Below, piece by piece: positions 48,559 through 61,000 of a stretch of 64,000 nucleotides of DNA. The DNA is taken from contig BTRK01000004.1 of NCBI GenBank assembly GCA_036245805.1, forward strand, positions 30,055,541 to 30,119,540, written 5' to 3'. Numbering within the stretch: the stretch's first letter is position 1; every line of letters starts with the position of its first letter. The notes under the pieces are model-generated. The model was not told the origin of the DNA, made no database searches, and was given only the letters and a program-made list of their open reading frames with translations. Made by a program: the position numbers and the translations under genes. This stretch comes from Pristionchus mayeri. Taxonomy: Eukaryota > Nematoda > Chromadorea > Rhabditida > Neodiplogasteridae.

Positions 48559-49616
48559 ATGGACTCCGAGCCAGCAAACAAGATCAAGGCGTACCGCGTC
48601 GTCGGTTATGCCGCCGTCACCTTCTCCGTAAGATATTTGGCTACATACTAAGGGCATACTTAGTCTTAGGCTTGAACTTACCTTTTTCCTATCCTTGGTC
48701 TTATCCTTATCCTAACCCTCCTCTCTAGGCCGTCGCGGTCCTCTCGATCGCCGTGACTCTTCCCATGGTGTACAACTACGTCCACCACACGAGAAGAACC
48801 ACCATCCACGAGCTCCAGGCTTGCAAGGCGAGCGTCTGACCTCTCTTCTGACCCTTTCGATTACCGTACTCTTCCTACCGTACCCTTCTAATCAATCGAT
48901 TTCAGACGCACGCCAAGGGAGTCTGGTCGGACGTCTTCGCGATGAAGGCCCTTCCCTCTCACAACAGAACTGCCCGTCAGGCCTACTGGGAGGATGCTCA
49001 GTGCAATGGATGCTGCCTTCCCGGTCCCGCTGGACCCGCTGGAACCCCCGGACGTGCTGGTACCCCCGGACACCCCGGAGCTCCCGGCCAGCCTGGAAAC
49101 CCCGGCCGTCCTCTTAGCACTCCTTGCGAGCCCATGACTCCTCCCCCGTGCCAGCCTTGCCCTGCCGGTCGCCCCGGAGCTCCCGGAGCACCTGGCCCCG
49201 CTGGAAACGACGGCAGACCCGGATCTCCCGGACCTAAGGGACAGGATGGACACCCCGGAGAGAATGGAGGAAGAGGAAACAACGGAAACGCCGGAAGACC
49301 CGGAAATGACGGAAGACCCGGAGCCCCCGGCAAGTCTGCTCAGTCTGGTGGGCCCATCCCTGGAGCCCCCGGCCAGCCTGGTAGACCCGGATCTCAGGGA
49401 CCTCAGGGACCCGCTGGACGCCCCGGAAACTACGGAAGACCCGGCCAGAACGGGTCTCGTGGACAGCCCGGTAACTCCGGAGCCCCTGGAAACGACGGAC
49501 AGCCCGGTCAGCCTGGCCAGGATGGAAACTCTGGAGGATCTGGAGAGAGAGGAATCTGCCCCAAGTACTGCGCTCTCGATGGAGGAATCTTCTTCGAGGA
49601 CGGAACTCGCCGTTAA
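48559..49616 (+). CDS. Nematode cuticle collagen, gene 3 (chimeric)
   Basis: Exons 48559-48627, 48729-48827 and 48906-49616; 292 residues. The 5' part (MDSEPANK, HHTRRTT, intron 2 with CGATTACCG, promoter) matches gene 4, while the 3' part (PLSTPCEP, NYGRPG, SGERG) matches gene 2. The gene is therefore a recombinant of its two neighbours. It keeps all collagen features, the RTAR site and the GC donor in intron 2 (48828), so it should be functional. Confidence 0.95.
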
Positions 49617-50868
49617 GAAGAGAGCTTTACTTGACACTTTAAGATCTCAAAGCGATAAAAATTATTTCCTTATTCCCCTCCTATTGCATTCTTTAATTTT
49701 GGCTAAGAAGCTTTCAGAAAGAAATGGATAATTATTTTCGCCTCTGCTGTATCACTGGATACTGGATGGATATAGAATCGTGAATGTTTTCTGACAGAAG
49801 AAAGTCAATACTATGATTTCTGCGTCGTAGATCTTAAACACGCTTCGATGAGCGTCACTGGGTTGTTTTCGTATCGATAATATGGTTCAGCTATGTTATC
49901 TTTCTTTCTTCATTGCTTCGAGCTCTTTACAGCGAGGAGAATCGAATTGCATTAGGAAGTGAGTAGAGAACAGAGGAGGCGAATGGAGTGTGTCCACCCA
50001 TATTTGAATGCCATCATAAGTGGATTATCGAAATGGGAGTGCGCTTGGACCGGTGATATCGCGCCAGCTCAGTACTCGAAGTATCAATTTAGAAATTCTC
50101 ATTCTGAGTCAAATTGGCTCAATACACGTTTGAGTTGTTCGACTGGTTCGATTTGGTTCAACTCGGCGCGATTCCAGACGACTTTATCTCATCGGGATAA
50201 TTCATCGTCGTTCTCTCCATAGTCGTTGAAGACTTTACATTTCATCCCAAGCTGAGCCGAGTTGAGACGAGTAATGCCAAGTTGTGCCAAGTTGTACCAT
50301 GTCGTGTCAACTCGTACCTCTCGCACTTTTTCGGACTCGAGTGTAAGAATCGAGCTCTCGACCGCATCGCCTCGATTACACCAAACTTAATACAAAGTAA
50401 TAAATCCCGTTTAAAATCGGATGTGTTGAAATATCAATTTTAATAATTGCAAATGAAGTATGATATTAAATTTTAGAGAGAAAGACATAGAGGAAGATCG
50501 ATTCAAAATTCAGTTCGTGGTTGAACTCAGTGTCGATATTTCCTACAATGCTAGTGTGCTAGACATGCTAGACACTAGTCATGCTAGTCTCGATATTTCC
50601 GCAAGTACTGCAATGGATATTTTTATAAAACCACTACGGTCACATTAGCAGTCACATGAATCAAAATCACTGAACGTCGAAAACTGATTAGAAGCTGACG
50701 TCGGTCGTTCATCTCAATGAGCAGTTGTTGTAATGGTCAGAAAAGGAACGCTACTAGAGAATATTCGAGAATGAGAGAGGAGAAAGAAGCAGAGATGGTC
50801 GAAACTGTAACGGAGTGCAAGAGTTCCCCTATAAATGAGTCGAGAGAAGAGAGAGAGACAGGCCCATC
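49617..50868. other. Intergenic region, collagen 3 to 4 (duplicated)
   Basis: Copy of 47307-48558; no gene supported. Confidence 0.5.
50830..50836 (+). promoter_or_regulatory. TATA box of collagen gene 4
   Basis: TATAAAT, 39 bp upstream of the ATG. Confidence 0.55.
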
Positions 50869-51926
50869 ATGGACTCCGAGCCAGCAAACAAGATCAAGGC
50901 GTACCGCGTCGTCGGTTATGCCGCCGTCACCTTCTCCGTAAGATATTTGGCTACATACTAAGGGCATACTTAGTCTTAGGCTTGAACTTACCTTTTTCCT
51001 ATCCTTGGTCTTATCCTTATCCTAACCCTCCTCTCTAGGCCGTCGCGGTCCTCTCGATCGCCGTGACTCTTCCCATGGTGTACAACTACGTCCACCACAC
51101 GAGAAGAACCACCATCCACGAGCTCCAGGCTTGCAAGGCGAGCGTCTGACCTCTCTTCTGACCCTTTCGATTACCGTACTCTTCCTACCGTACCCTTCTA
51201 ATCAATCGATTTCAGACGCACGCCAAGGGAGTCTGGTCGGACGTCTTCGCGATGAAGGCCCTTCCCTCTCACAACAGAACTGCCCGTCAGGCCTACTGGG
51301 AGGATGCTCAGTGCAATGGATGCTGCCTTCCCGGTCCCGCTGGACCCGCTGGAACCCCCGGACGTGCTGGTACCCCCGGACACCCCGGAGCTCCCGGCCA
51401 GCCTGGAAACCCCGGCCGTCCTCCTAGCACTCCTTGTGAGCCCATGACTCCTCCCCCTTGCCAGCCTTGCCCTGCCGGTCGCCCCGGAGCTCCCGGAGCA
51501 CCTGGCCCCGCTGGTAACGACGGCAGACCCGGATCTCCCGGACCCAAGGGACAGGATGGACACCCCGGAGAGAATGGAGGAAGAGGAAACAACGGAAATG
51601 CCGGAAGACCCGGAAACGACGGAAGACCCGGAGCCCCCGGCAAGTCTGCTCAGTCTGGTGGACCCATCCCTGGAGCCCCCGGCCAGCCCGGAAGACCCGG
51701 ATCACAGGGACCTCAGGGACCCGCTGGACGCCCCGGAAACGACGGAAGACCCGGACAGAACGGATCTCGTGGACAGCCCGGAAACTCCGGAGCCCCCGGA
51801 AACGACGGACAGCCCGGTCAGCCTGGCCAGGATGGAAACTCAGGAGGATCTGGAGAGAAAGGAATCTGCCCCAAGTACTGCGCTCTCGATGGAGGAATCT
51901 TTTTCGAGGATGGAACTCGCCGTTAG
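50869..51926 (+). CDS. Nematode cuticle collagen, gene 4
   Basis: Exons 50869-50937, 51039-51137 and 51216-51926; 292 residues. The start MDSEPANK and HHTRRTT are shared with gene 3. Its exon 3 (PPSTPCEP, NDGRPG, SGEKG) matches gene 1 rather than genes 2 and 3. The 3' flank is also closest to gene 1 up to about 51990. Intron 2 has a GC donor (51138). Same predicted cuticle role. Confidence 0.95.
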
Positions 51927-53639
51927 AGAGCTTTGCTCGACACTTTCCGATCTGAACACGATAAACATATTTCAATTATCTCGTCTATTGGTCTATACGA
52001 GACGCTCAATTCTTCAATCCTGAAAGAGAACTCTTTTTTTTCATGACTCGGATCGACGTTCTTTACGCAGCTCTACAGGATTTCACCAGCACTAATTTAA
52101 CAATTAATGTATGAACGCCATTGTGTTGTGTTCGTTTCTCTTAAACTGTTCAATCATCCGATCTTCATTGCTCAGAGCTGTTTACTGCGAAAGAGGATGT
52201 GATTCGAGAGGGGAGAACAAGGGAAAGAGTGTGTCCACTCCGAATCGAATAGTTGATTATCGAGATACTATGCGGGTGCCCTCTGGTCAATTACACTAGT
52301 TTTCTATTCATGCTGAAGATAGTGATTATCAGAATGGAAGTTATTGTCAACAACCTGACTTACAAGATACCCCTCATTTCCAGCAACTTCTGAGTGGAAA
52401 CGCATGATAACAGAATTTCTATAATTTTTGTTCATGATTAATTCAAATATACACTGAAATGTTGTATGCCTAAAAATCCCTCTGGAAGTCCTTCAGTAAA
52501 TGCATCAGTTCATCTCTGTGTTCCTCTCCCTAAATAATGTAGCAGTGGCACTTAAGTGCCCGATTGACTCGACTGCAGTCCTTTTGTCGGCTCGCAGCCT
52601 TGAATTCAAGTAATGTGTCTCTGCTTTTTGCCCTGTCTCTCCACCATACAACATGCGAAAGGGCTCATTACTCGGGAAGACCATTACCCGTACAACTCCC
52701 TCTCCATTACTCTCAGCCTTGAGAAGAGTCGTTGTTTTTGTACTCTACGGCATGCCGAGTTATGTGATTAGCCCATCACTTGCCCCTCTTTGTACTCTAA
52801 CTACTCCATTTGGCAACGGTTGATCACTCTTTGCGTTATCGCCGAAAGTATTGGGCACTCACCCCTTCAGTATTCATACCAGGAGTTGCATTGATGACAA
52901 AACTTCTGGGGATATAATTGAAGTGAGATAAGAGGTGCGCTTGTTGCACACTGATTTAGATAGTAGTGAACTCGAATCGAAAAGAGCATTTTTTTGCGAA
53001 AACTTGCACTTTCCGAGCTGCTTGCAGTTTGAGTGTCCAAGTCGTAGTGAGGAACAGTTTTTACTTCTCGACTTCGACTATCTTCACTAGGTCAACTCCA
53101 TCTCGACAGTTTCCACGTTGAATGTTCCAAGGACGCGCTCTTACGGTGACAAGACTCACTCGCAGATCATTGTAACGAGAAGAGAGACATTCCGTTCCCC
53201 ACGTTCACTAGGAGATAAATGTAATGAGAAATCATGCAGATTCATGAATGGCACCATCCTTCATTACTTAGGCCATTCATACATTCCGTAAGTTAATGAA
53301 TGACGCAGTGAGAACGTAGAGATTCGTCCGTTCTCCCTGAACTCCTCGCCTCTCTTCGAAAATCGAATTGACTCACAACTACTTGGGCGAAAGGCTGAGT
53401 GAGACACATTAATGAGAAAGAAAACTGAGTAAGAGGCAAAACCGATTCGCTTATCGGCAGTAGCCAATCTATTTCTGCTCCTTGGATATGTCTCTTTCTA
53501 ACCTCTTCCAACTTCTTCCACAGTGTATTTCAAACCCCTCCCCTTCTGATATTGTGAACTGCAATCAACGAAAACTGATGATGGTTGAGCATCTTTATTG
53601 AATGTGTCGACCTGGTAGGTCTGAGATCGCAAGAATCGC
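51927..53639. other. Intergenic region between convergent collagens 4 and 5
   Basis: No supported gene; short frames at 53264-53511 (minus) lack motifs. Mainly 3' flanks of two convergent genes. Confidence 0.45.
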
Positions 53640-54692
53640 TTAACGGCGAGTTCCATCCTCGAAGAAGATTCCTCCATCGAGAGCGCAGTACTTGGGGCAG
53701 ATTCCTCTCTCTCCAGATCCTCCAGAGTTTCCGTCGCGACCGGCCTGTCCGGGCTGTCCGTCGTTTCCGGGGGCTCCGGAGTTTCCGGGCTGTCCGCGAG
53801 ATCCGTTCTGTCCGGGTCTTCCGTCGTTTCCGGGGCGTCCAGCGGGTCCCTGAGGTCCCTGAGATCCGGCGCGACCGGGCTGTCCAGGGGGTCCGGGCTG
53901 AGGGCGGCCAGACTGGGCGGACTTTCCGGGGGCTCCGGGTCTTCCGTCGTTTCCGGGTCTTCCGGCGTTTCCGTTGTTTCCTCTTCCTCCGTTCTCTCCG
54001 GGGTGTCCATCCTGTCCCTTGGGTCCGGGAGATCCGGGTCTGCCGTCGTTTCCAGCGGGTCCAGGTGCTCCGGGAGCTCCGGGGCGACCGGCGGGGCAAG
54101 GCTGGCAAGGAGGAGGAGTCATGGGCTCACAAGGAGTGCTAGGAGGACGGCCGGGGTTTCCAGGCTGGCCGGGAGCTCCGGGGTGTCCGGGGGTACCAGC
54201 ACGTCCGGGGGTTCCAGCGGGTCCAGCGGGACCGGGAAGGCAGCATCCATTGCACTGAGCATCCTCCCAGTAGGCCTGACGGGCAGTTCTGTTGTGAGAG
54301 GGAAGGGCCTTCATCGCGAAGACGTCCGACCAGACTCCCTTGGCGTGCGTCTGAAATCGATTGATTAGAGGAGTACTGAGGAAGAGTACGGTAGTCGGGG
54401 TCAGAATAGAGGTCAGACGCTTGCCTTGCAAGCCTGGAGCTCGTGGATGGTGGTTCTTCTCATGTGGTGGACGTAGTTGTACACCATGGGAAGAGTCACG
54501 GCGATCGAGAGAACCGCGACGGCCTAGAGAGGAGGAATAAGGATGAAGATAGGGATATTAAAAGGGATAATGTTGAGATTAATTAAAGTGCCTAAATCCC
54601 TACGGAATAGGGGAAGAACTAACGGAGAAGGTGACGGCGGCATAACCGACGACGCGGTACGCCTTGATCTTGTTTGCTGCTTCGGAGTCCAT
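53640..54692 (-). CDS. Nematode cuticle collagen, gene 5 (opposite strand)
   Basis: Exons 54624-54692, 54425-54523 and 53640-54350; 292 residues. The start is MDSEAANK. It is the most diverged of the five: SAQSGRPQPGPPGQPGRAGS in place of the SGGPIPGAPG block, and GQAGRDGNSG near the C-terminus. It still ends ICPKYCALDGGIFFEDGTRR. Intron 1 donor is gttagt, and intron 2 again has a GC donor. The inverted orientation means it did not arise by simple tandem duplication. Confidence 0.95.
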
Positions 54693-55140
54693 GATGGCCT
54701 GTTTCTCTGAGCTCTTTCGGCCCTTTTATACCGCTTACTCGTGTTTCTCTGACGGGAGTGGTCACAGTTAGCTGTTAGCAGAGAAACGGGCAAGGTCGGA
54801 GGGCGAGGGGGAGAGGGCAGGGAGGGAGTAGGGCAAGGGAAGAGACCGAGAGAGAAAGAGAACTGGGCGGAAACTGCTTTATTGTGCTTAAATCGGCTCA
54901 CTGGTCAGTATCGAGTAATTGCGACTGCATTTGGATCGATTTCGGTTCATTGTTTATCAGTTGCAAGTATCAGATCATAAGGAGATCGCTGATTGATGGG
55001 GTTTGGAGGGTTCGAGTGAACCGAGATCAAGAAGAAATGTCGAAACCAGTAATCGAGTTACTCGAGTAATCGGTGCCTAGACATGGGATTCCCCCGTCTG
55101 CAGATATATGGGAGGATATGATAGTTGATGGAAACTGTAG
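54693..55140. other. Intergenic region
   Basis: Promoter of collagen 5 and 3' flank of the next minus-strand gene. No other feature seen. Confidence 0.4.
54724..54730 (-). promoter_or_regulatory. TATA box of collagen gene 5
   Basis: TATAAAA on the minus strand, about 32 bp upstream of the ATG. Confidence 0.55.
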
Positions 55141-56103
55141 CTACAATGTCTTCTCCCTATCGACTCCAGGACAATCCTTGTTGATCAAGAGAGCATTCCG
55201 AAGCTTGGATACGTTCACTAGTTGTTCCTGTGTCATTCCTCGCTCAAGCTCGACCATTCGCTTCACTTGTTCCTTCTGCCTGTAAGAAAACAATGGGTAA
55301 TGGCACTGTAGCTGCTCCATTTCGATATCCTCCTAAGTGGATGCTCAATAGGTTAGCTTCGTATTGATTTTCTGGCTTGCTTTTGCATGCTCTTTTCTTC
55401 TTGCTATCTAAGTACTCTATCAAGGTCATCCGTTCCCTTTCTGTTACTCAGGTAAGCATCTCTCTCAATAGCCTTGGAACGGTCAAACGGTCATTCCCCA
55501 GAGCGGCGACCTATTCTCGACCAGAGAGGGCGAATCAACTCGTAATTCTCTCTCCAATCGTGCGTACCTTTTCTCGAGGTGCTCTAAACAGTTTCTCATA
55601 CTCTCTCAAAGTGGGCGACGGATACTGCGAGTGGCCATGAACTGGGAGTGGAACGGGAAATTAGAGCTGCCATGATGATCTTCGGCCATTTCGATGCAGG
55701 AGCTATCGCATTCCTCCCATTTTACGAAACAATCTATCTTTTTTAAATTATTTGCAAAAAAACAGTTTTTGGGAAAATTTAGATGCACATTTCCGCATAC
55801 AACAGAGTGTTGTACAATAATATGGAATAAATTCGATACAGTTAAATGCGGGATTCTCCACTCTGGATACTTCCTGGAGAAGAGCTTGCGACTACAGCCA
55901 TTTGTCTCAGAAGCCTTCCCTATGGTAACAATACAAAGTGCTCACGTTAGTTCGTCTCTGGAGTGGTACCAAATGTCGACGTACTCGTCGATTTGAGATG
56001 CTGTAAAGGGAGGCAACGAAGACAATGAGCATCTGATTGGGTGGGCGAGGGAAGAGGTCAGGAAGAGAAGAGTCGTCAAAGCGACGACCACTGTAGAGTG
56101 CAT
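55141..56103 (-). CDS. Small secreted helical protein, family not recognised
   Basis: The start MHSTVVVALTTLLFLTSSLA is a signal peptide; TATAAAA lies about 45 bp upstream (56147-56153). Exon 1 ends WYHSRDELT at about 55949. A 55-nt intron then joins in phase to RKLFSRKYPEWRIPH. A Cys-rich middle (WEECDSSCIEMAEDHHG) follows, and then a charged helical C-terminal part: CLEHLEKRYARLERELRV, then QKEQVKRMVELERGMTQEQL and INKDCPGVDREKTL before TAG. Junctions between 55600 and 55850 are uncertain. The layout (signal peptide plus helices) recalls nematode secreted families such as DUF148, but no diagnostic motif was seen. Confidence 0.5.
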
Positions 56104-58003
56104 GAGGACGATGGAAGAGCGGACATTTGATCCTGAGTCAGTTCTCTTTTATACTCGGAGAGCAGAAGGAGAATACAGAAGAGAAGAGGGCAAAGAATAG
56201 GCAACAGATAAGGGACTGGCGGACTCATGTGAACGGAACGTGGAAACAGTGGTCTATTGAGACATAGTAAACAAATATTGTAATCAAAATGCGTTGTGGA
56301 TAGTTTAGATAAACATTTTTAACCGAATAAATGAGGAAATTATAGTCTTCATTATTTTAATTATGCATTACTCAGCGATTGTTTGCCTCTGCACTTTTTG
56401 CTATTATTGTTGTGAAACTATGAATACTGTTGTAGTCTATTGCTCTCCCACATAACACTATTCTTCCACTCTTCCGTATCATATTGTACACTCCCTCAGT
56501 GTCGAAATCGGTCGTACGCAGAAGACACATAGTTCAGAGTGAAGATGCGCGTCTAGGCTACAATGCGAAAGCATTTCAAGAATGCGCCTCCCACAGAATG
56601 TCCATTCACTGGAGTGATATATCGTGCTGGAGTCCGGGTGTCGGCGTAGTATCAATAGATCATCAGAGTATGGAAGAACAAAGTCCGTATCAAGGAGGAC
56701 TTTGAATCTAGAGGGCAGATTCGGAGAAGGGGAGACTGGCATTTATCGAAGTGCTCAGAGATTGGAGAATGCAGCTGGGGAATCCGGAAGCGCACAGTGC
56801 TGTCACTCATGTTTTTGTTTTATCAAGGGTTTGTATGCAAGGGTGCGACATCATAATAGGATCAAGTTTCTGGTATTACGCATTGAAACTGACAATTCAA
56901 AAAAATTCGAGGGAAGAAGAAATAAATATGAATTTGTTACTTTGTTTCCCATGCAGGATTTGATCGAGCATGCCGAGCTAAGAATAGTCAATTCATTGAA
57001 GTAATTCGTAGTGCGAGTCCTCTTTCCTCCATCTTTCCCTCATCTCTCTCAAAATCACCGGAGCGACAAGCTCATTGCCGCCCATGGAGACAATGGACGA
57101 CTTCATTCTACTCCTTCCCTTCCCTCACTCCCCGTGTTTCATGCTCACTATGCAATGGAGCGAAGTTCAATGTTAATTCGTACGATCTCTCGAAGGTAAA
57201 ATTATCTTTAAAAAATAATTACTGACTCTCATTCTTTTGAGCCCTCATTAAGCCTTTTCCCGTCCATTACCACTCATTTCCTTCCCCTTTCCTGTCCATT
57301 GTTCATATGCTCAAACTCCTCTTCGTCCGATGTTTTCGCTCTTCTGATTCATGTGTTCTGTCTGTTGATTTCCCACTGTATCAATCCACTATCAGCTCAG
57401 TCCGATGATCCTTCCAGACAACTAATGAATACGATACGAACAGTTCTGCAGGACGGGGCGCCGGAGTATGTCTAAAAACAGCGTTTGATAGAATGATCGA
57501 AAGATAAGTGCGTGATCTTGGTTAATCTACATGTACTCAGCAGAAAAAAAACATAACATCAGATCAGGAATCCTTGAATTGCTTAGGGAAAGTCGAGACG
57601 AAATGCGACAAAGAACATTGAGTTGACACATGTAAGCACACTGGGGTCGTCTCGCTCCTCCCCCAGAGGACTCCGCAAAGAAGGAGGGGAGAAGTTGAAG
57701 AAGAAGAGGCGGCTTCTCCCCACGCCTCCTCCCCCTCCCTCCCCCCTTCCCTCCTCCTCCCTCCTCTAGGCGACCTCTCATCTCCACACCGAGTCAGCTG
57801 TTCATGGATCGGCATTGATTCCCGTGCATGTGTTCAACGCGCTTTTATACCCCATTCATCCCATTCACTCATCCCGATCAATCGTAAATCTCTACCTGAT
57901 CATGCTCTACTCTTTCTGTTCTTGCTTGATCCTCGATTTATCGCGTGTTTTCATTCGAAATGTCGTCAAAACATTGGCATTCTCAAAATGTCCCTCAGAT
58001 GCG
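56104..58003. other. Intergenic region
   Basis: Divergent upstream region of the secreted gene and of the GABA-B receptor gene. Frames at 56484-57004 and 57011-57199 lack splice partners or motifs. Pyrimidine-rich tract at about 57710-57775. Confidence 0.4.
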
Positions 58004-61000
58004 ATGAGGTCTTCTCTGCTTCTGTTGCTTCACTTGAGTGCTGAGGCTGCCTGGCATCACAACTGTGAACCTCCCTCCCACAATGACAAAGTCATCCCGA
58101 TCGGAGTTTTCGTGCCATTTGTGAGTCATTTACTTTTTTTGTAATCGAGGTCATCCTGCCACTCTGAAAAAAAATGTCTACCAGATTCTGTGATATTTCA
58201 TTGGAGAACTGATGCGAAAAAAATAATTCATTTTGAAGTTAAAAGGAATGATTATTCTGCATTCCAGCCAGTAGCCCACAACGGGACTCGCAGCAACGAG
58301 ACTACGGCTCCTCCTTCTCTCGATCTCCATGAGCACACTGGATACTCGGAGACGAATCCCGGCGACTTCGCCCCCGCAATCAGCCTCGCCCTGCACCATA
58401 TCAGGTGAATGGAGGGGAGAATCCAACTTCGTGGACTCCATTCTAAATCCATTCCGTCGTATGGTCAGTGAGGAGAAGAGTGAAAATGCATCTTGATGTT
58501 TGTTTTCGACTTATTTCCGGAATTATTTCAGCAATATAGAATTTTCAAATAAAACTTTGCAGAAATCACTCGTGCCTTCTCGCCGGGCATCGAATTGAAC
58601 TGACTTACAAGAGCACACAGGTATCATTCACTGCTGTAACTTCTCACTGCAAAGCTCTGGAAATTCAATGCACGTTACCCTTCTTTGGATCAACAATGCT
58701 GCATCCTCATAAGACGGAAGATGGTTGGAATGTTTGCGGAAGAGGCGGCAGTTATGCCTCTTCCTCCTCTCTCTTCCCACTGTCCTTTCACCAACTTCTT
58801 CCCATCGTTTCTTCTCTCACTCAATTTCGACGTCGTTAGAATGAAAGGAGATCCGCTCCCTGCCTGCCCCATTTCTCACGGGCGCGACTCGCCTATGGGC
58901 AATTCACCTCCCCCCTCCCCCCCCCCTCCACCCCTCTCCCTCTGAGAAGAGTCCCGAACTCGAGAGACATTTGAGCAATCTGCCCACAATATATGAGGAC
59001 GCTTCCAGAACTTATTGAAGTTGGGGGTAGCGTAGGTCGGGATTTTGGAGAAAATGAAGGACAATAATGTAGTGCACCCTGGCCAAATCGAGTTAGGGTC
59101 CAATTGGAAAATTAGGTACGAAAAAGCGACGTGTGTTTGTGAAGGGTGGAGAGAATTGAACGTCCTTCGTCTCTTCAATAATTCGACTTCTCCCCCTCTA
59201 ATTTATGAATGAGTCGCTCCCTCGGACGACGATCATTCACGTGCCTCAATTGGAGGAAAGAAGAAGAATGAAAGATGGAAGGAAACATAGAGAATAAGGA
59301 GTGTTCACACGCCAATTCTATTGAAAATCTGTCATTACAACACACTTTTGAAGTTCTTGTGTTGAAAATATGACAATTGCTTAGTGATGATGCAATCGAT
59401 TTGATTCCAGTGCTCGCCAGCTCTGGGCATGAAGGCCCTCTTCGACGTCATCTCCCAGGAGCCCAAGCCCGTCGCCATCTTCGGAGGCCAGTGCACCAAT
59501 GTAAATGATCCGGTGAGAGTTTATCTTCGACGTCTAAACTCAACATCTCACACATGAACTCGTAGCCATGATAGAAGTTGAACTGTGATGTCTTCAGATC
59601 GCGATGGCTCTCAAATATTGGCGTATCGTGCAGCTTTCCTACGCAGAGACCCATCCAAAATTTTCTTCAGCAGATGCTCAAGAGGTCGGTATTTTTTGTT
59701 TTTGAACGTGGACTATGAGCAACACACTGCATAATGTCGTTCTGCCATTCATATAGGGACGAGTTGAAGTTATCTAATCCAAAATTATATTTCGTCGGTA
59801 AGTTCACTGCCAACTCGTGAGCTCCTCTCGTTTGCTGCTCTTCTCCTTCTCTCGATACTCGAATCTCCCCTTCTCCTCTAACTGATTGCATTAGACGATA
59901 TGCAGAGAGGATTCTATTGTCGCAGTGTGTGAGAGAGACGAGGAGAGGAGATAAGGGACTTACAAATAGTCATTTTAGATTTGTCTTGTTTTATTTGAAA
60001 GTAAAATGAGTGGAAAACCGAATGATCACGAGAACTACTAAATTCAAGAACATTATCTTGGAGTAATTTCTCGCGAGGCTTAATCATAATCGCTTTCAGT
60101 TGTATCCATCCTTCTTCCGTGTCGTTCCCTCCTATCGCAATTCGAACGAGGCGAAGGTGCAATTGATCAAGCAGTTCAACTGGACGAAAGTAGCGACTAT
60201 CAAGCAGAGCGACGAGAGCAGATTCGCTTTGGTGAGAGCATCGAGTCTCCATCTTTTAAGAACCAGTGACTGATCGAGAGAGCACTCGAGCACAAAAAAC
60301 AGGGTGGCGCAGAAAAATCAAATAGTTTTGGTGAAGTGCAACACTGAAAACGCTGAAAATTCTTGAAAATCTTCACAATCTCCTAAAAATATTCTTCCTT
60401 TTAAAACGCGTTCTCTGTAAGATTCGGAGAGGGGTGGCACAATGTTTCAAAATGATCGTATCGACTTGCAACTTTGGGGGTGTCATACCTATGGGTTGGG
60501 TATGTTCCCATATGGTTTTCGTGTCACTACCTCAACATTTTGACCTACCAAATTTGAAAAATGAAACTCGATATCCAAGGACATACTATATATCATTCGA
60601 AAGAGCATGAAAAGATATGCCTAAATCTATGTTTTCGTGAGAATTGGTGCATGTTCGCACAAGAGATTGCATGAAACGTTCATTTTCAAACAGTTTTCGG
60701 GATGGGAGGCAGTGAAGGGATAGTTTCTGCAAAATGCTTTTCCGGATAGTCGATGTAGAATTCAATTCTCTACTGAACTGCTTATTTCATTTTATAAACA
60801 AACACCCCGAACTTGCGATACAGCGAGTTTTGCATGATGCATTCGCCACTCAGGTTCGAATCCTGCCCGATGCATTTATGTTTTGTCAATTATTTTTAGA
60901 TTTGTATTTCTGCTTACATCGTGTTTTCTATGTGAATAACTCATTGTAAGTCCACCGGAGGCATTCTAAGCACATAATAGTCATTTATCGTAACCATAGC

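Larger units (their letters stand above)
46597..51423 (+). repeat. 2310-bp tandem duplication, two copies
   Basis: The segment from collagen 2 exon 3 to collagen 3 exon 3 recurs, shifted by exactly 2310 bp, as collagen 3 exon 3 to collagen 4 exon 3. All open frames between the genes recur at +2310 with the same translation. Crossover lies between 48863 and 49113. Copies appear identical by eye. Confidence 0.9.

Noticed and set aside
57564..57815. Minus-strand frames over the GGAGG/CCTCC tract near 57.7 kb
   Set aside because: Low-complexity pyrimidine tract; both frames end in unrelated sequence and lack exons.
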